Shown one piece after another: positions 31,749-39,867 of a stretch of 64,000 bases of DNA (its first letter is position 1; every line of letters starts with the position of its first letter). Below the pieces are notes generated by a model. That model did no database searches and was not told where the DNA came from. It saw only the letters and a list, made by a program, of their open reading frames with translations. Made by a program: the position numbers and the translations under genes. Origin of the DNA: Reyranella sp. (GTDB taxonomy: Bacteria; Pseudomonadota; Alphaproteobacteria; Reyranellales; Reyranellaceae); contig NZ_JAUSBN010000013.1 in assembly GCF_030651995.1 (NCBI RefSeq), positions 28,909 through 92,908 on the forward strand, written 5' to 3'.

Positions 31749-32375
31749 CTACTGCGGCCAGCCCAGTTCGATCTCGATGACGACCGGTCTGGTCTGGCGC
31801 ATGGCGCGGTCGGTCGACAGGAACTCGACATCGCCGTTCACCTTGTCGAGGGCATCGCCGGGTGCATCGCTTGCCGGGTCGAAGCGGACCGAGAGGTTGC
31901 AGCCGCCCACAGGCTTTTCGAGACGGCCGCCGTCCCAGCCGTTGGCATAGCCGCCGAGGTCCCAGCCAAAACCCGTCAGGGTGAAGGGCTTGCCGTTCAT
32001 GGCCTCGATTTCCGTCAGGGGGGTGCCGTTCACGACCGGCTTGTCGAGGCCGGTGACGGCAACCGGCCAGGTCGAGCCGTTGCGGATGATGATGACGTTG
32101 GGACGGGAATAGGCATCGTGCCAGAGGATGTCGATGCGCTTGGCCGGATCCTTCGCGAAGATGACCGTTCCCGGCTCCGTGTTGCCCTCGCCCACGGGAA
32201 CGTCGGCCCGTTCGACATTGGCGGCGCCGAAGACCTGCGCGAGCGTGCGTTCGTCGGCGGTGCGGGCGAAGGGGCCGGTGCAGTCGAGTACGGTCGGAGC
32301 CGGCCCCTGTGCGAGCGCTGGCGTCGCAAGGGTGACGCAGAACAGGCACGCAAAGTGGCGCAGTGACGGTGACAT
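31749..32375 (-). CDS. Secreted protein of unknown function
   Basis: A 208-aa protein with a signal peptide (MSPSLRHFACLFCVTLATPA, cut after LAQ). The mature part begins with TVLDCTGPFARTADERTLAQVFG and ends in a beta-rich region with one further cysteine (GGCNLSVRF). It does not match a function I know, though homologues with the same opening appear as hypothetical exported proteins. It is divergent from the adenylate cyclase gene, leaving 123 bp for both promoters. Confidence 0.65.
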   Translation of the reverse strand: MSPSLRHFACLFCVTLATPALAQGPAPTVLDCTGPFARTADERTLAQVFGAANVERADVPVGEGNTEPGTVIFAKDPAKRIDILWHDAYSRPNVIIIRNGSTWPVAVTGLDKPVVNGTPLTEIEAMNGKPFTLTGFGWDLGGYANGWDGGRLEKPVGGCNLSVRFDPASDAPGDALDKVNGDVEFLSTDRAMRQTRPVVIEIELGWPQ

Positions 32376-32498
32376 CTCGCTCTCGAACCCGCTCTGGCGG
32401 CAAAGACCGTCAGAGCGCCATATTGTGGCCGCTGCCAGGGAGCAGCAGCATGACCGAAGAGTTCTTTCTTTATCACAACCGGCACTGACGCGAGACCG

Positions 32499-34379
32499 AT
32501 GACGTCTTCCCTCACCGCCCGCAGGCTGGCGACCATCCTGTTCGCCGACGTCTCCGGCTACAGCCGCATGATGCGCGCCGACGAGGAACGCACCCTCGTC
32601 GACCTGCGTGCGCATCTGGCCGAGCTGGTGGCGCCGGTGATGGAACGGTTCGGCGGCCGCATCGTGAAGACGGTGGGCGACGGCGTGATGGTCGAGTTCG
32701 GCAGCGCGGTCGAGGCGGTACGGTCCGCCGTCGAGCTGCAGCGCGGCATGGCGGAGCGCAACGAAGGCGTTCCAGCCGAGCGGCGGCAGGCCTTCCGGAT
32801 CGGCCTGCACCTGGGCGACGTCATCGCGTCCGACGACGATGTGTTCGGCGATACGGTAAACGTCGCCGCCCGGCTGCAGGGCGTGGCCGAGCCGGGCGCC
32901 ATCGTCCTCTCGGTCAGTGTTTATGAGCAGGTGCGCGACAAGCTCGCTTTGCCGTTCCGCGACCTCGGCAACCGCTCGGTGAAGAACATAGACCGTCCGG
33001 TTCGTGTCTATACGCTCGACGCACCCGCGCTCGCCCAGGGCGAAAAGGCAGCGCCCCGGCCGCGGGGACGCAAGCGCGCGGCGGTCGCCCTGGCGGGTGT
33101 TGCGGCGGCCCTGCTGGTGGGCGCCGGTACGCTTGCCTATTTCTCCGGCCGCTTCGTACCGGCAGGGGAGGAGGCGGTGGCGTCTGCGCTGGCGCCGGTC
33201 GAGACGGGCCTGTCGGTGGCCGTTCTGGTCTTCGCCAACCAGAGCGGGGATCCTGCCCAGGACTACTTCTCCGACGGGCTGACCGAGGACATCACCCGGG
33301 CGCTCGGGCGCTTCAAGCAGCTCACCGTGCTGTCGTACGGGGCCGTGCTGCCGTTTCGCGGAAAGAACGTGTCGCCGCAGGAGATCGGGCGCGCGCTCCG
33401 CGCTCGGTACATCGTGGGAGGCACGGTGCGCCGCATGGGGCCGCGCGTGCGTGTCACCGTGCAGTTGAGCGACGCGATGACGGGGACGCAGCTCTGGTCG
33501 GAGCACTACGACGACGATCTGGGCGATATCTTTGCTGTCCAGGACCGCATCGCCCGCCGGATCGCCGGCACCATCGCGACCAACCTGCAGCAGCTCGCCG
33601 TGCAGGAGTCCCTGCGCAAGCCGACCGACAATCTCGACGCCTACGACATGCTCCTGCGCGGCCGCACCCGGGCGGCGGAGACGACGCCATCGGGCAACCG
33701 CGCGGCGCGCGAGATGCTGGAGAAGGCAATGGTGATGGCGCCGAACTATGCCGACGCCTACGCCGAGCTGGCCGGCGTCCATTTCGAACGCGCCACCTTC
33801 GGCTGGTCGGAGTTCGTCCAGCAGGACATCGACACCGCGATTCGCTACGCCCAGAAGGCGATCGATCTCGACGAGGAGAACGTGCTGGCGCACGGCGTGC
33901 TCGCCCGCGCCTACGCCGCCATCCGCAAGTACGACCTGGCGATGGCCGAGTCGGAGCGCGCGCTCGAGATCAACCCCAGCGATGCCGAGGTGCTTCGGGC
34001 GCGGGCCGCGGTGCTGCTGTGGACCGGGCGCATCGAGGAGGCGATCGCAACCGCGGAGATCGCCAACCGCCTCAACCCAAACATCGGCCCCGAAGCGGCG
34101 CTCAATCTCGGCATCGCGTATCTGCTGAGCGGCCGCTACGCCGATGCCGTGCGGCTGCTCGAGACCGTGCGCGCACGTTTCCCGGCCTATCCGCTGCTCG
34201 ACCTGCCGCTGGCCGGCGCCTATGCCGAAATGGGACGCGCGACCGACGCGAAGGAGGCGATGGACGAGGGCCGGCGCAAGAATCCGCATCTCGACGCAGC
34301 GAGCTTCGGCACGCGCTTCCAGGATCCCGCGCTGCAGCAGCGGCTCGCGGCGAGCCTTCGCAAGGCCGGGCTGGAGTGA
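32499..34379 (+). CDS. Class III adenylate/guanylate cyclase with membrane helix and TPR domain
   Basis: A 626-aa signalling enzyme. The catalytic domain (residues 8-170) is at the N-terminus: metal ligands Asp17 (FADVSGYS) and Asp61 (VGDGVMVEF), plus Asn121 and Arg125 (NVAARL) for the transition state. A single helix (about 193-216) crosses the membrane. A FlgO/TolB-like segment follows (SVAVLVFANQSGDPAQDYFS, RYIVGGTVRR). TPR units run from about 390 to 610 (NYADAYAELAGVHFERA, ALEINPSDAEVLRARAAVLL). The cyclase should face the cytoplasm and the TPRs the periplasm. This layout is frequent in rhizobia. It would make cAMP, which the CRP-type protein at 5.7 kb might sense, although that is speculative. 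Confidence 0.88.
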   Translation: MTSSLTARRLATILFADVSGYSRMMRADEERTLVDLRAHLAELVAPVMERFGGRIVKTVGDGVMVEFGSAVEAVRSAVELQRGMAERNEGVPAERRQAFRIGLHLGDVIASDDDVFGDTVNVAARLQGVAEPGAIVLSVSVYEQVRDKLALPFRDLGNRSVKNIDRPVRVYTLDAPALAQGEKAAPRPRGRKRAAVALAGVAAALLVGAGTLAYFSGRFVPAGEEAVASALAPVETGLSVAVLVFANQSGDPAQDYFSDGLTEDITRALGRFKQLTVLSYGAVLPFRGKNVSPQEIGRALRARYIVGGTVRRMGPRVRVTVQLSDAMTGTQLWSEHYDDDLGDIFAVQDRIARRIAGTIATNLQQLAVQESLRKPTDNLDAYDMLLRGRTRAAETTPSGNRAAREMLEKAMVMAPNYADAYAELAGVHFERATFGWSEFVQQDIDTAIRYAQKAIDLDEENVLAHGVLARAYAAIRKYDLAMAESERALEINPSDAEVLRARAAVLLWTGRIEEAIATAEIANRLNPNIGPEAALNLGIAYLLSGRYADAVRLLETVRARFPAYPLLDLPLAGAYAEMGRATDAKEAMDEGRRKNPHLDAASFGTRFQDPALQQRLAASLRKAGLE

Positions 34380-34395
34380 GGCGAGGGACGCTTGC

Positions 34396-34866
34396 CTACT
34401 GGCTCGGCGTGTTCTTCAGCGTCTGCCAGTTGGTCGCGGCGCGTGCCGCGTTGGCCGCAGCTTCCAGGCGAAAGCGCTCCGACCCGGCTGAGCTGGCGAA
34501 GACGTAGAGGCGTCCGTCGGAGATCACCCAGATGGTCGGGTCGGATTCGCGCAGGTTGCCGTTGGCCATGTTCATGGCGCACTGGCCGCCGAACTGCGGC
34601 GCGTACCTGTCGGGATCGGCTTGGAAGAGATCGCGGTGCCGGGCGGTCGCAAAGCGGTAGCGCACGCCATCCCAGACGAGCTCGTGGTTGGCGCTCCCCG
34701 GCGTCGCCACGCCCAGGGTGAAATAGGCCACCGGATCGTAGCCCTTGAGCCCGAGGCGCGCGGCGTTGGCCGGGTTCGGTTGCGCCCCTGCTGCGGAAGC
34801 CCCCGCCAAGCCGCCGAAGAGGGAAGCTGCGGCCATTCCCCGGAGGAATGCACGACGCATGGTCAT
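34396..34866 (-). CDS. Exported YHS-domain protein
   Basis: A 156-aa protein with a twin-arginine-like leader (MRRAFLRGMAAASLFGGLAG, cut near AGA). The mature part has KGYDPVAYFTLGVATPGSA, then YRFATARHRDLFQADPDRYA and PQFGGQCAMNMANG. This is the usual YHS domain of exported bacterial proteins, thought to bind metal. The single cysteine in GGQC is conserved in the family. It lies 103 bp downstream of the antiporter gene on the same strand and converges with the cyclase. Confidence 0.8.
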   Translation of the reverse strand: MTMRRAFLRGMAAASLFGGLAGASAAGAQPNPANAARLGLKGYDPVAYFTLGVATPGSANHELVWDGVRYRFATARHRDLFQADPDRYAPQFGGQCAMNMANGNLRESDPTIWVISDGRLYVFASSAGSERFRLEAAANAARAATNWQTLKNTPSQ

Positions 34867-34969
34867 GTCTCGCTCTCCCGATGTGCCGGCGATCCAGCCG
34901 GCATTTCCGCGAGGTGGGCCACGATTGGGGCAGAAGGGGGGCGTCCTGTAAACGGTCGTTCAACCCGGA

Positions 34970-36640
34970 TCAGGCTGCCGCCGTCGGGGTGTCGCCGCGT
35001 TCGCGCTCGAGCATGCGATGGGCGATTTCCGTCTCGCCCAGCACGACGAGGTTGGCGCCGAGCCTGCCGAGGTGCTCCACCGTCGCGCTCGAATGGGCGC
35101 GGGCCAGGATGTCGAGCTTGGGATTGGCGGCGCGGGCCTGCTGGACGATCTGGCCGGCCTCGAATGGCTCGGGGATGGTGACGTAGAGGCGCCGTGCGCC
35201 GGCCAGATTGATTGCGCCGATGATCGCGGGCTCTGCCGCGTTGCCGGAAAAGACTTCCGCTCCGTCGCGGCGGGCCTGCTCGATGCCCGCGTCGCTGGCT
35301 TCGACGACGATCATCTTGCCGCCGTCGCGCGCCAGGCCGGCGCCGACCAGCGAGCCGACGCGACCGTAGCCGATCACGATGTCATGGCCGCTGAGGGCCG
35401 TCGGCGTAAGATCGGTCTCGGGTTCGGCAGCGGGCTTGTCGCTCGGCGCGGCCTCCTTGTCGGTGCCCAGGCGCTCGAGCAGTGTGAAGACGAACGGGTT
35501 CACCATGATCGACACGATGGCCCCGGCCAGGACGAGGTCGCGCGACTCGTTCGGCACCATGTTCAGGCCGATGCCGATACCGATCAGGATGAAGGAGAAT
35601 TCGCCGATCTGCGCGAGGCTAGCCGAGACGGTGAAGGCGGTCGACCGGCTGTGGCCGAAGGCGCGGACGATCAGATAGGCGGCCGCCGACTTGCCGACGA
35701 CGATGATCGCGATGGTCGCGATCACGGCCAGCGGCGCATCCAGGAACACCATCGGGTTCAGCAGCATCCCGACCGAGACGAAGAACAGCACCGCGAAGGC
35801 GTCGCGCAGCGGGATGGCTTCTTCCGCCGCCCGCTGGCTGAGGTCGCTCTCGCCCAGCACCATGCCGGCAAAGAAGGCGCCGAGGGCGAAGGAGACGTCG
35901 AAGAAGTAGTGCGCGCCGTAGGCGACCCCGAGCGCGACGGCATAGACGGCGAGCCGGAACAACTCGCGAGACCCGGTATGCGCAGTATAGTGCATCAGCC
36001 AGGGGATGACGCGCCGACCGATGATCAGCATGATCGCCACGAAGATCGAGACCTTGGCCAGGGTGGCGAGAAGGCTCAACAGGATGCGGGTGGGGGGCAC
36101 GCCATTGCCCTCCGTCGCCAACGCGAGGGCTGGCAGCAGGACCAGCGCCAGCACCATCACGAGGTCCTCGACCACCAGCCAGCCGACGGCGATCCGGCCA
36201 CGATGCGTCTCGAGGATGTGACGGTCCTGCAGGGCACGGATGAGCACGACGGTACTGGCCACCGAGAGGGCGAGGCCGAAGACGAAGCCGGCCAGCGGCG
36301 GCCAGCCGAGCGCCCAGGAGAGACCGGCGCCCATCAGTGTCGCGACGGCGATCTGCCCGATGGCGCCGGGGATGGCGATGCGTCCGACCGAAAGAAGATC
36401 CTTCAGGGAGAAATGCAGGCCCACGCCGAACATGAGCAGGATGACGCCGATCTCGGCGAGCTCCGTCGCGAGGGCGGGGTCGGCCGTGAAGCCCGGCGTA
36501 TAGGGGCCGACCATCACGCCGGCCAGCAGATAGCCGACCAGGGGCTGCACCCGCAGCCGCTGGGCGATCAGGCCGAGCACGAAGGCGAGCATCAGTCCCG
36601 CAGCAATCGTCGCAATGAGCGGGGTTTGATGCTCCGGCAT
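34970..36640 (-). CDS. CPA2-family cation/proton antiporter with RCK domain (YbaL type)
   Basis: A 556-aa inner-membrane protein. Residues about 1-390 form 12 or so helices of the Na+/H+ exchanger (CPA2) domain, with VEDLVMVLALVLLPALAL in the core. Residues about 410-530 form a TrkA-N/RCK nucleotide-binding domain (IVIGYGRVGSLVGAGLARDG, VVEASDAGIEQARRDGAEVF). It resembles YbaL/RosB and KefB-type systems that export K+ or Na+ against protons. The start MPEHQTPLIATIAAG is chosen by homology and a purine-rich GAGAGAA upstream. Confidence 0.9.
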   Translation of the reverse strand: MPEHQTPLIATIAAGLMLAFVLGLIAQRLRVQPLVGYLLAGVMVGPYTPGFTADPALATELAEIGVILLMFGVGLHFSLKDLLSVGRIAIPGAIGQIAVATLMGAGLSWALGWPPLAGFVFGLALSVASTVVLIRALQDRHILETHRGRIAVGWLVVEDLVMVLALVLLPALALATEGNGVPPTRILLSLLATLAKVSIFVAIMLIIGRRVIPWLMHYTAHTGSRELFRLAVYAVALGVAYGAHYFFDVSFALGAFFAGMVLGESDLSQRAAEEAIPLRDAFAVLFFVSVGMLLNPMVFLDAPLAVIATIAIIVVGKSAAAYLIVRAFGHSRSTAFTVSASLAQIGEFSFILIGIGIGLNMVPNESRDLVLAGAIVSIMVNPFVFTLLERLGTDKEAAPSDKPAAEPETDLTPTALSGHDIVIGYGRVGSLVGAGLARDGGKMIVVEASDAGIEQARRDGAEVFSGNAAEPAIIGAINLAGARRLYVTIPEPFEAGQIVQQARAANPKLDILARAHSSATVEHLGRLGANLVVLGETEIAHRMLERERGDTPTAAA

Positions 36641-36732
36641 GCGGTTTCTCTCAGCGATTGAACGGGTGCTTCCGGTGTGGCGCGCATCCCTCGAAATTGC
36701 AATCAGTCTGAGCGGAATTGGGGAGGTTCGAG

Positions 36733-37710
36733 ATGACGATATCGCGACGCAAGCTGCTGGGCAGCGGCCTGGCACTATCGACTGTCGGTGCGGCAGCCGC
36801 TCCGGCCTGGGCGCAGGCCTATCCCACCAAGCCGATCCGCTGGATCGTGCCCTTCGCCGCCGGCGGCAATTACGACCTGACGTCGAGGCTGGTGGGTGAA
36901 GGCATGTCGCGTACCCTCGGCCAGACGGTGATCGTCGACAACCGGCCGGGTGCCGGCGGGCTTGTCGGTTCGGAAGCGGCGGCGAATGCGCCGGCCGATG
37001 GCTATACCGTCGTCATGGGCAGCTTCAGCGTGCTGTACGTCTCGCCCTATCTCGCCGGAAAACCGTCGCTGGTGCCGATGTTCGCGCCGATCAGCCTGCT
37101 GTCGACCGTGCCGATGATCCTCGTCGGCAAGGCGGACGGGCGCTTCGCCGACATCCGCGCGGCCCTTGCCGAAGCCAAGGCCAAGCCGGGCACCGTCACC
37201 ATCGGCCATGCCGGCAACGGCACCACCAACCACATCGCAATCCTGCGCCTCGAGGTGAACGAAGGCGTGAAGTTCAACATCATCCCGTACAAGGGGTCGG
37301 GCCCCGGCCTCACCGACCTGATGTCGGGTCAGATCGATCTCTACATGGACCAGCTCACGACCTCCCTGCCGCACATCAAGTCGGGCAAGCTCAAGGGCCT
37401 GCTGGCGATGAGTCCCGGCCGCGTCGGGCAGTTGCCGGACATGCCGTCGCTTACCGACATCGGCAGCAAGCCATTCGACGGCGGAACGACGGCCGGCCTG
37501 CTGGCGCGCGTCGAGACGCCCAAGCCGATCCTCGACACGCTGAACGGCGCCGTCGTGAAGGCGCTCAAGGATCCTGCCATTGCCGCGAAGCTCGTGGAGC
37601 TTGGTGCCGTGCCACGTCCCTCGACGACGGAGGAGTTCGCAGCTTACATGAAGGATCAGGAAGTGGGCGTTAGCGCACTTGTGAAGTCTGGTTTGTTGAA
37701 ACCGTCGTGA
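36733..37710 (+). CDS. Bug/TctC-family tripartite tricarboxylate receptor
   Basis: A 325-aa periplasmic receptor with a twin-arginine-like leader (MTISRRKLLGSGLALSTVGA, cut after AWAQA). The Bug signature YPTKPIRWIVPFAAGGNYDL starts the mature protein, then VIVDNRPGAGGLVGSEAAAN and GHAGNGTTNHIAILRLE. Bug proteins bind small carboxylates such as citrate, glutarate or nicotinate derivatives. GGGGAGG lies 9 nt before ATG. TctAB membrane genes are not present. The tartrate dehydratase nearby hints at a hydroxy-dicarboxylate ligand, but this is only contextual. Confidence 0.88.
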   Translation: MTISRRKLLGSGLALSTVGAAAAPAWAQAYPTKPIRWIVPFAAGGNYDLTSRLVGEGMSRTLGQTVIVDNRPGAGGLVGSEAAANAPADGYTVVMGSFSVLYVSPYLAGKPSLVPMFAPISLLSTVPMILVGKADGRFADIRAALAEAKAKPGTVTIGHAGNGTTNHIAILRLEVNEGVKFNIIPYKGSGPGLTDLMSGQIDLYMDQLTTSLPHIKSGKLKGLLAMSPGRVGQLPDMPSLTDIGSKPFDGGTTAGLLARVETPKPILDTLNGAVVKALKDPAIAAKLVELGAVPRPSTTEEFAAYMKDQEVGVSALVKSGLLKPS

Positions 37711-37730
37711 TCGGGTGTCATGTCGGCGGC

Positions 37731-37874
37731 ATGACAACTCTCTTCAAGATGATCGCGCTGGTTCTGGCATTCGCCATGGCGGGCGCTGTGGCGGGGTGCG
37801 CGAAGTCGGGCATCCCGCAGGACGACCGGTATCAACCGCACGGCAACGCCAGCTGGGAAAACTGGCGCGGCTGA
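37731..37874 (+). CDS. Predicted 47-aa lipoprotein
   Basis: A short frame 20 bp after the TctC stop. It encodes a lysine-bearing head, a hydrophobic stretch (MIALVLAFAMAGAVAGC) with a plausible lipobox AVAGC, and a 25-residue polar tail ending ASWENWRG. The structure is that of a small entericidin-like or orphan lipoprotein. It may share the TctC transcript. Support comes from the lipobox and frame only; no strong ribosome-binding site is seen. Confidence 0.5.
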   Translation: MTTLFKMIALVLAFAMAGAVAGCAKSGIPQDDRYQPHGNASWENWRG

Positions 37875-37893
37875 CGGAACGAACGGGTCGCCC

Positions 37894-39054
37894 TCAGGCG
37901 ACTTCCTTCATCACCGACCACAGGTCGGCCTTGCGTTCGAAGCCGATGCCCGGCGCGTCCGGGAGCGACACGCAGCCGTCGACCACGGCGCAGTCGTCGG
38001 CGAAGCCGCCGAATGGCGCGAAGACCTGCGGGTAGGATTCGTTGCCGCCGCATTGCAGGCCGACGGCGATGTTCAGCGCGAACTGGTGCCCGCCGTGCGG
38101 CACGCAGCGCCGCGGCGACCAGCCGTGCGCCTTCAGCATCTCGAGCGTGCGCAGATACTCGACCAGCCCGTAGGAGAGGGCAGGATCGTATTGCAGGATG
38201 TCGCGGTCGGGGCGCAGGCCGCCATGGCGGATCAGGTTCCGCGCATCCTGCATCGAGAACAGGTTCTCGCCGGTGGCGAGCGGCGGGGCATACTCGGTGG
38301 CCAGCGCGGCGTGCGCCAGGTAGTCGAGCGGGTCGAGTGGCTCCTCGTACCAGCGCAGGCCGAATCCCTCGATGGCGCGTCCGAACGCGATCGCGGTGGT
38401 GAGGTCGAACTTGCCGTTGACGTCGACCGCCAGCCGCTCGCCGGCACCGACGATCTCCAGCACCGCCTCGATACGCTTCAGATCCTCGGCCAGCGGCACG
38501 CCGCCCACCTTCATCTTCACGCAGGAATAGCCGAGGCCGAGATAGTGCTTCATCTCGTCCTGCAGCGCCTGCAGCCCCTTGCCGGGATAGTAATAGCCGC
38601 CGGCGGCATAGACCCAGGCCTTGTCGTCGGCCTGTCCGCCATTGTAGCGGTCGGCCAGCAGCTTCCACAGCGGCACCCTCTTGGCCTTGGCGACGGCGTC
38701 CCAGATCGCCATGTCGAGCACGCCGACGGCGACGGAGCGCTCGCCGTGGCCGCCGGGCTTTTCGTTGGCCATCATGACGGCCCAGCATTTCGCGGGATCG
38801 AGCAGTCCCTCGGCATCGAGCAGCGAATCGGGCGTGGCCTGGCTGAGCCGGGGGATGAAGCGTTCGCCCAGCAGCCCGTGCTGCGCGTAGCGGCCGTTCG
38901 AATTGAAGCCGAATCCCACCACCGGCTTGCCGTCGACCATCACGTCGGTGACCACGGCGACGACCGAGGCGGTCATCTGGCTGAAGTCGATGTAGGCGTT
39001 GGCGATCTTGGAGCGGATCGGCGAGACGATGTCGCGGATGGCGACGATGCGCAT
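37894..39054 (-). CDS. tarD: D(-)-tartrate dehydratase (enolase superfamily)
   Basis: A 386-aa enzyme that dehydrates D-tartrate to oxaloacetate. It follows the Bradyrhizobium japonicum TarD sequence closely. Lys182 lies in VKMKVGG; metal ligands Asp211 (AVDVNG), Glu237 (WYEEP) and Glu263 (TGENL) follow; His320 is in CVPHGGHQ. All sit two positions before the numbers known for TarD. NAYIDFSQMTASVVAVVTDV and GNESYPQVFAPFGGF are further shared blocks. The start MRIVAIRDIVSPI is set by homology. It stands alone and converges with the TctC/lipoprotein unit 20 bp away. Confidence 0.9.
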   Translation of the reverse strand: MRIVAIRDIVSPIRSKIANAYIDFSQMTASVVAVVTDVMVDGKPVVGFGFNSNGRYAQHGLLGERFIPRLSQATPDSLLDAEGLLDPAKCWAVMMANEKPGGHGERSVAVGVLDMAIWDAVAKAKRVPLWKLLADRYNGGQADDKAWVYAAGGYYYPGKGLQALQDEMKHYLGLGYSCVKMKVGGVPLAEDLKRIEAVLEIVGAGERLAVDVNGKFDLTTAIAFGRAIEGFGLRWYEEPLDPLDYLAHAALATEYAPPLATGENLFSMQDARNLIRHGGLRPDRDILQYDPALSYGLVEYLRTLEMLKAHGWSPRRCVPHGGHQFALNIAVGLQCGGNESYPQVFAPFGGFADDCAVVDGCVSLPDAPGIGFERKADLWSVMKEVA

Positions 39055-39285
39055 GGAGGCGTCCGTAGCTGGAGGGGATCCCGAAGATCGGGCCGGGTCC
39101 GGACTTTCTACAGGTGCGCGCGAGCGGCGGCCAGTAGGCGGGGCGGGCACAGGCTTGCGCAGAAACGGCGCCTCGAAGATCGACCGCGGATCGCGGAGCG
39201 ACAACGCCATCGGGAGGAAAAGGTTGCGAAAAAATACATAAATCCGTTGGTCGAACTTTTGGCGTCAACCTGCGTATATCCAACA
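39055..39285. other. Divergent promoter region of tarD and bphO
   Basis: 231 bp without a gene. The last 60 bp before bphO are AT-rich (AAAAAATACATAAATCC), which fits a promoter, but no consensus pair of boxes is clear. Confidence 0.4.
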
Positions 39286-39867
39286 ATGCGGCCAGCGCTT
39301 CACATCGCTGCGCCCGGACGAACTTCCGCCCGCCAGATGCTGCGAGCAGCGACGGCGGATCTTCATGCAGAGGTCGACGCGCGCTTCTCCGGTCCCTTCG
39401 ACGCGGACGAGAATGCCTATTCGGCATTTCTGACCGCGCTCGCCCGCGTCGTGGGCCCGCTGGAGCGGGCGCTGGAGCAGGGTGGTGTGGCGCGCCTCGT
39501 TCCGGACTGGCCCTTGCGTCGCCGCGCAGATGCGCTCGACCGCGATCTCGCCCTTTTGGGAATTTCCATGCCGACAGCCTCGACCATCGACGTGACGCGC
39601 GACGAGGCCCGCCTGTTCGGCCGGCTCTACGTGCTGGAAGGCTCGCGGCTGGGCGGCAGGCTGCTGGTGAAGCGCGCCCGCGAGAATGCCGACCCGCGGG
39701 TACGGGCGGCGACAAACTATCTCGGCCACGGGGAGGCTGCCGATCTCTGGCGCGGCTTCCTGCAGCGGCTGGAAGGGTCGGAAGCGGTCGCCGCCTCACC
39801 CGCGCGCACGATGCTCGGCGCGCGCGAGGCCTTTGCACTGTTCGGGGCGGAGCCGGCGCATGGCTGA
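39286..39867 (+). CDS. bphO: Biliverdin-producing heme oxygenase
   Basis: A 193-aa heme oxygenase that opens heme to biliverdin, the chromophore of the photoreceptor encoded next. The proximal histidine lies in MLRAATADLHAEVDARFSG, and the distal helix region is ARLFGRLYVLEGSRLGGRLL with its conserved glycines. The stop overlaps the start of bphP by 8 bp, so the two are made together. This is the standard bphO-bphP arrangement. ATG 39286 is chosen by length and homology. Confidence 0.88.
   Translation: MRPALHIAAPGRTSARQMLRAATADLHAEVDARFSGPFDADENAYSAFLTALARVVGPLERALEQGGVARLVPDWPLRRRADALDRDLALLGISMPTASTIDVTRDEARLFGRLYVLEGSRLGGRLLVKRARENADPRVRAATNYLGHGEAADLWRGFLQRLEGSEAVAASPARTMLGAREAFALFGAEPAHG

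Noticed and set aside
31749..34289. An 846-codon minus-strand frame covering the adenylate cyclase region
   Set aside because: Only its last 208 codons (31749-32375) are a believable gene with a signal peptide; the rest is antisense to the cyclase.
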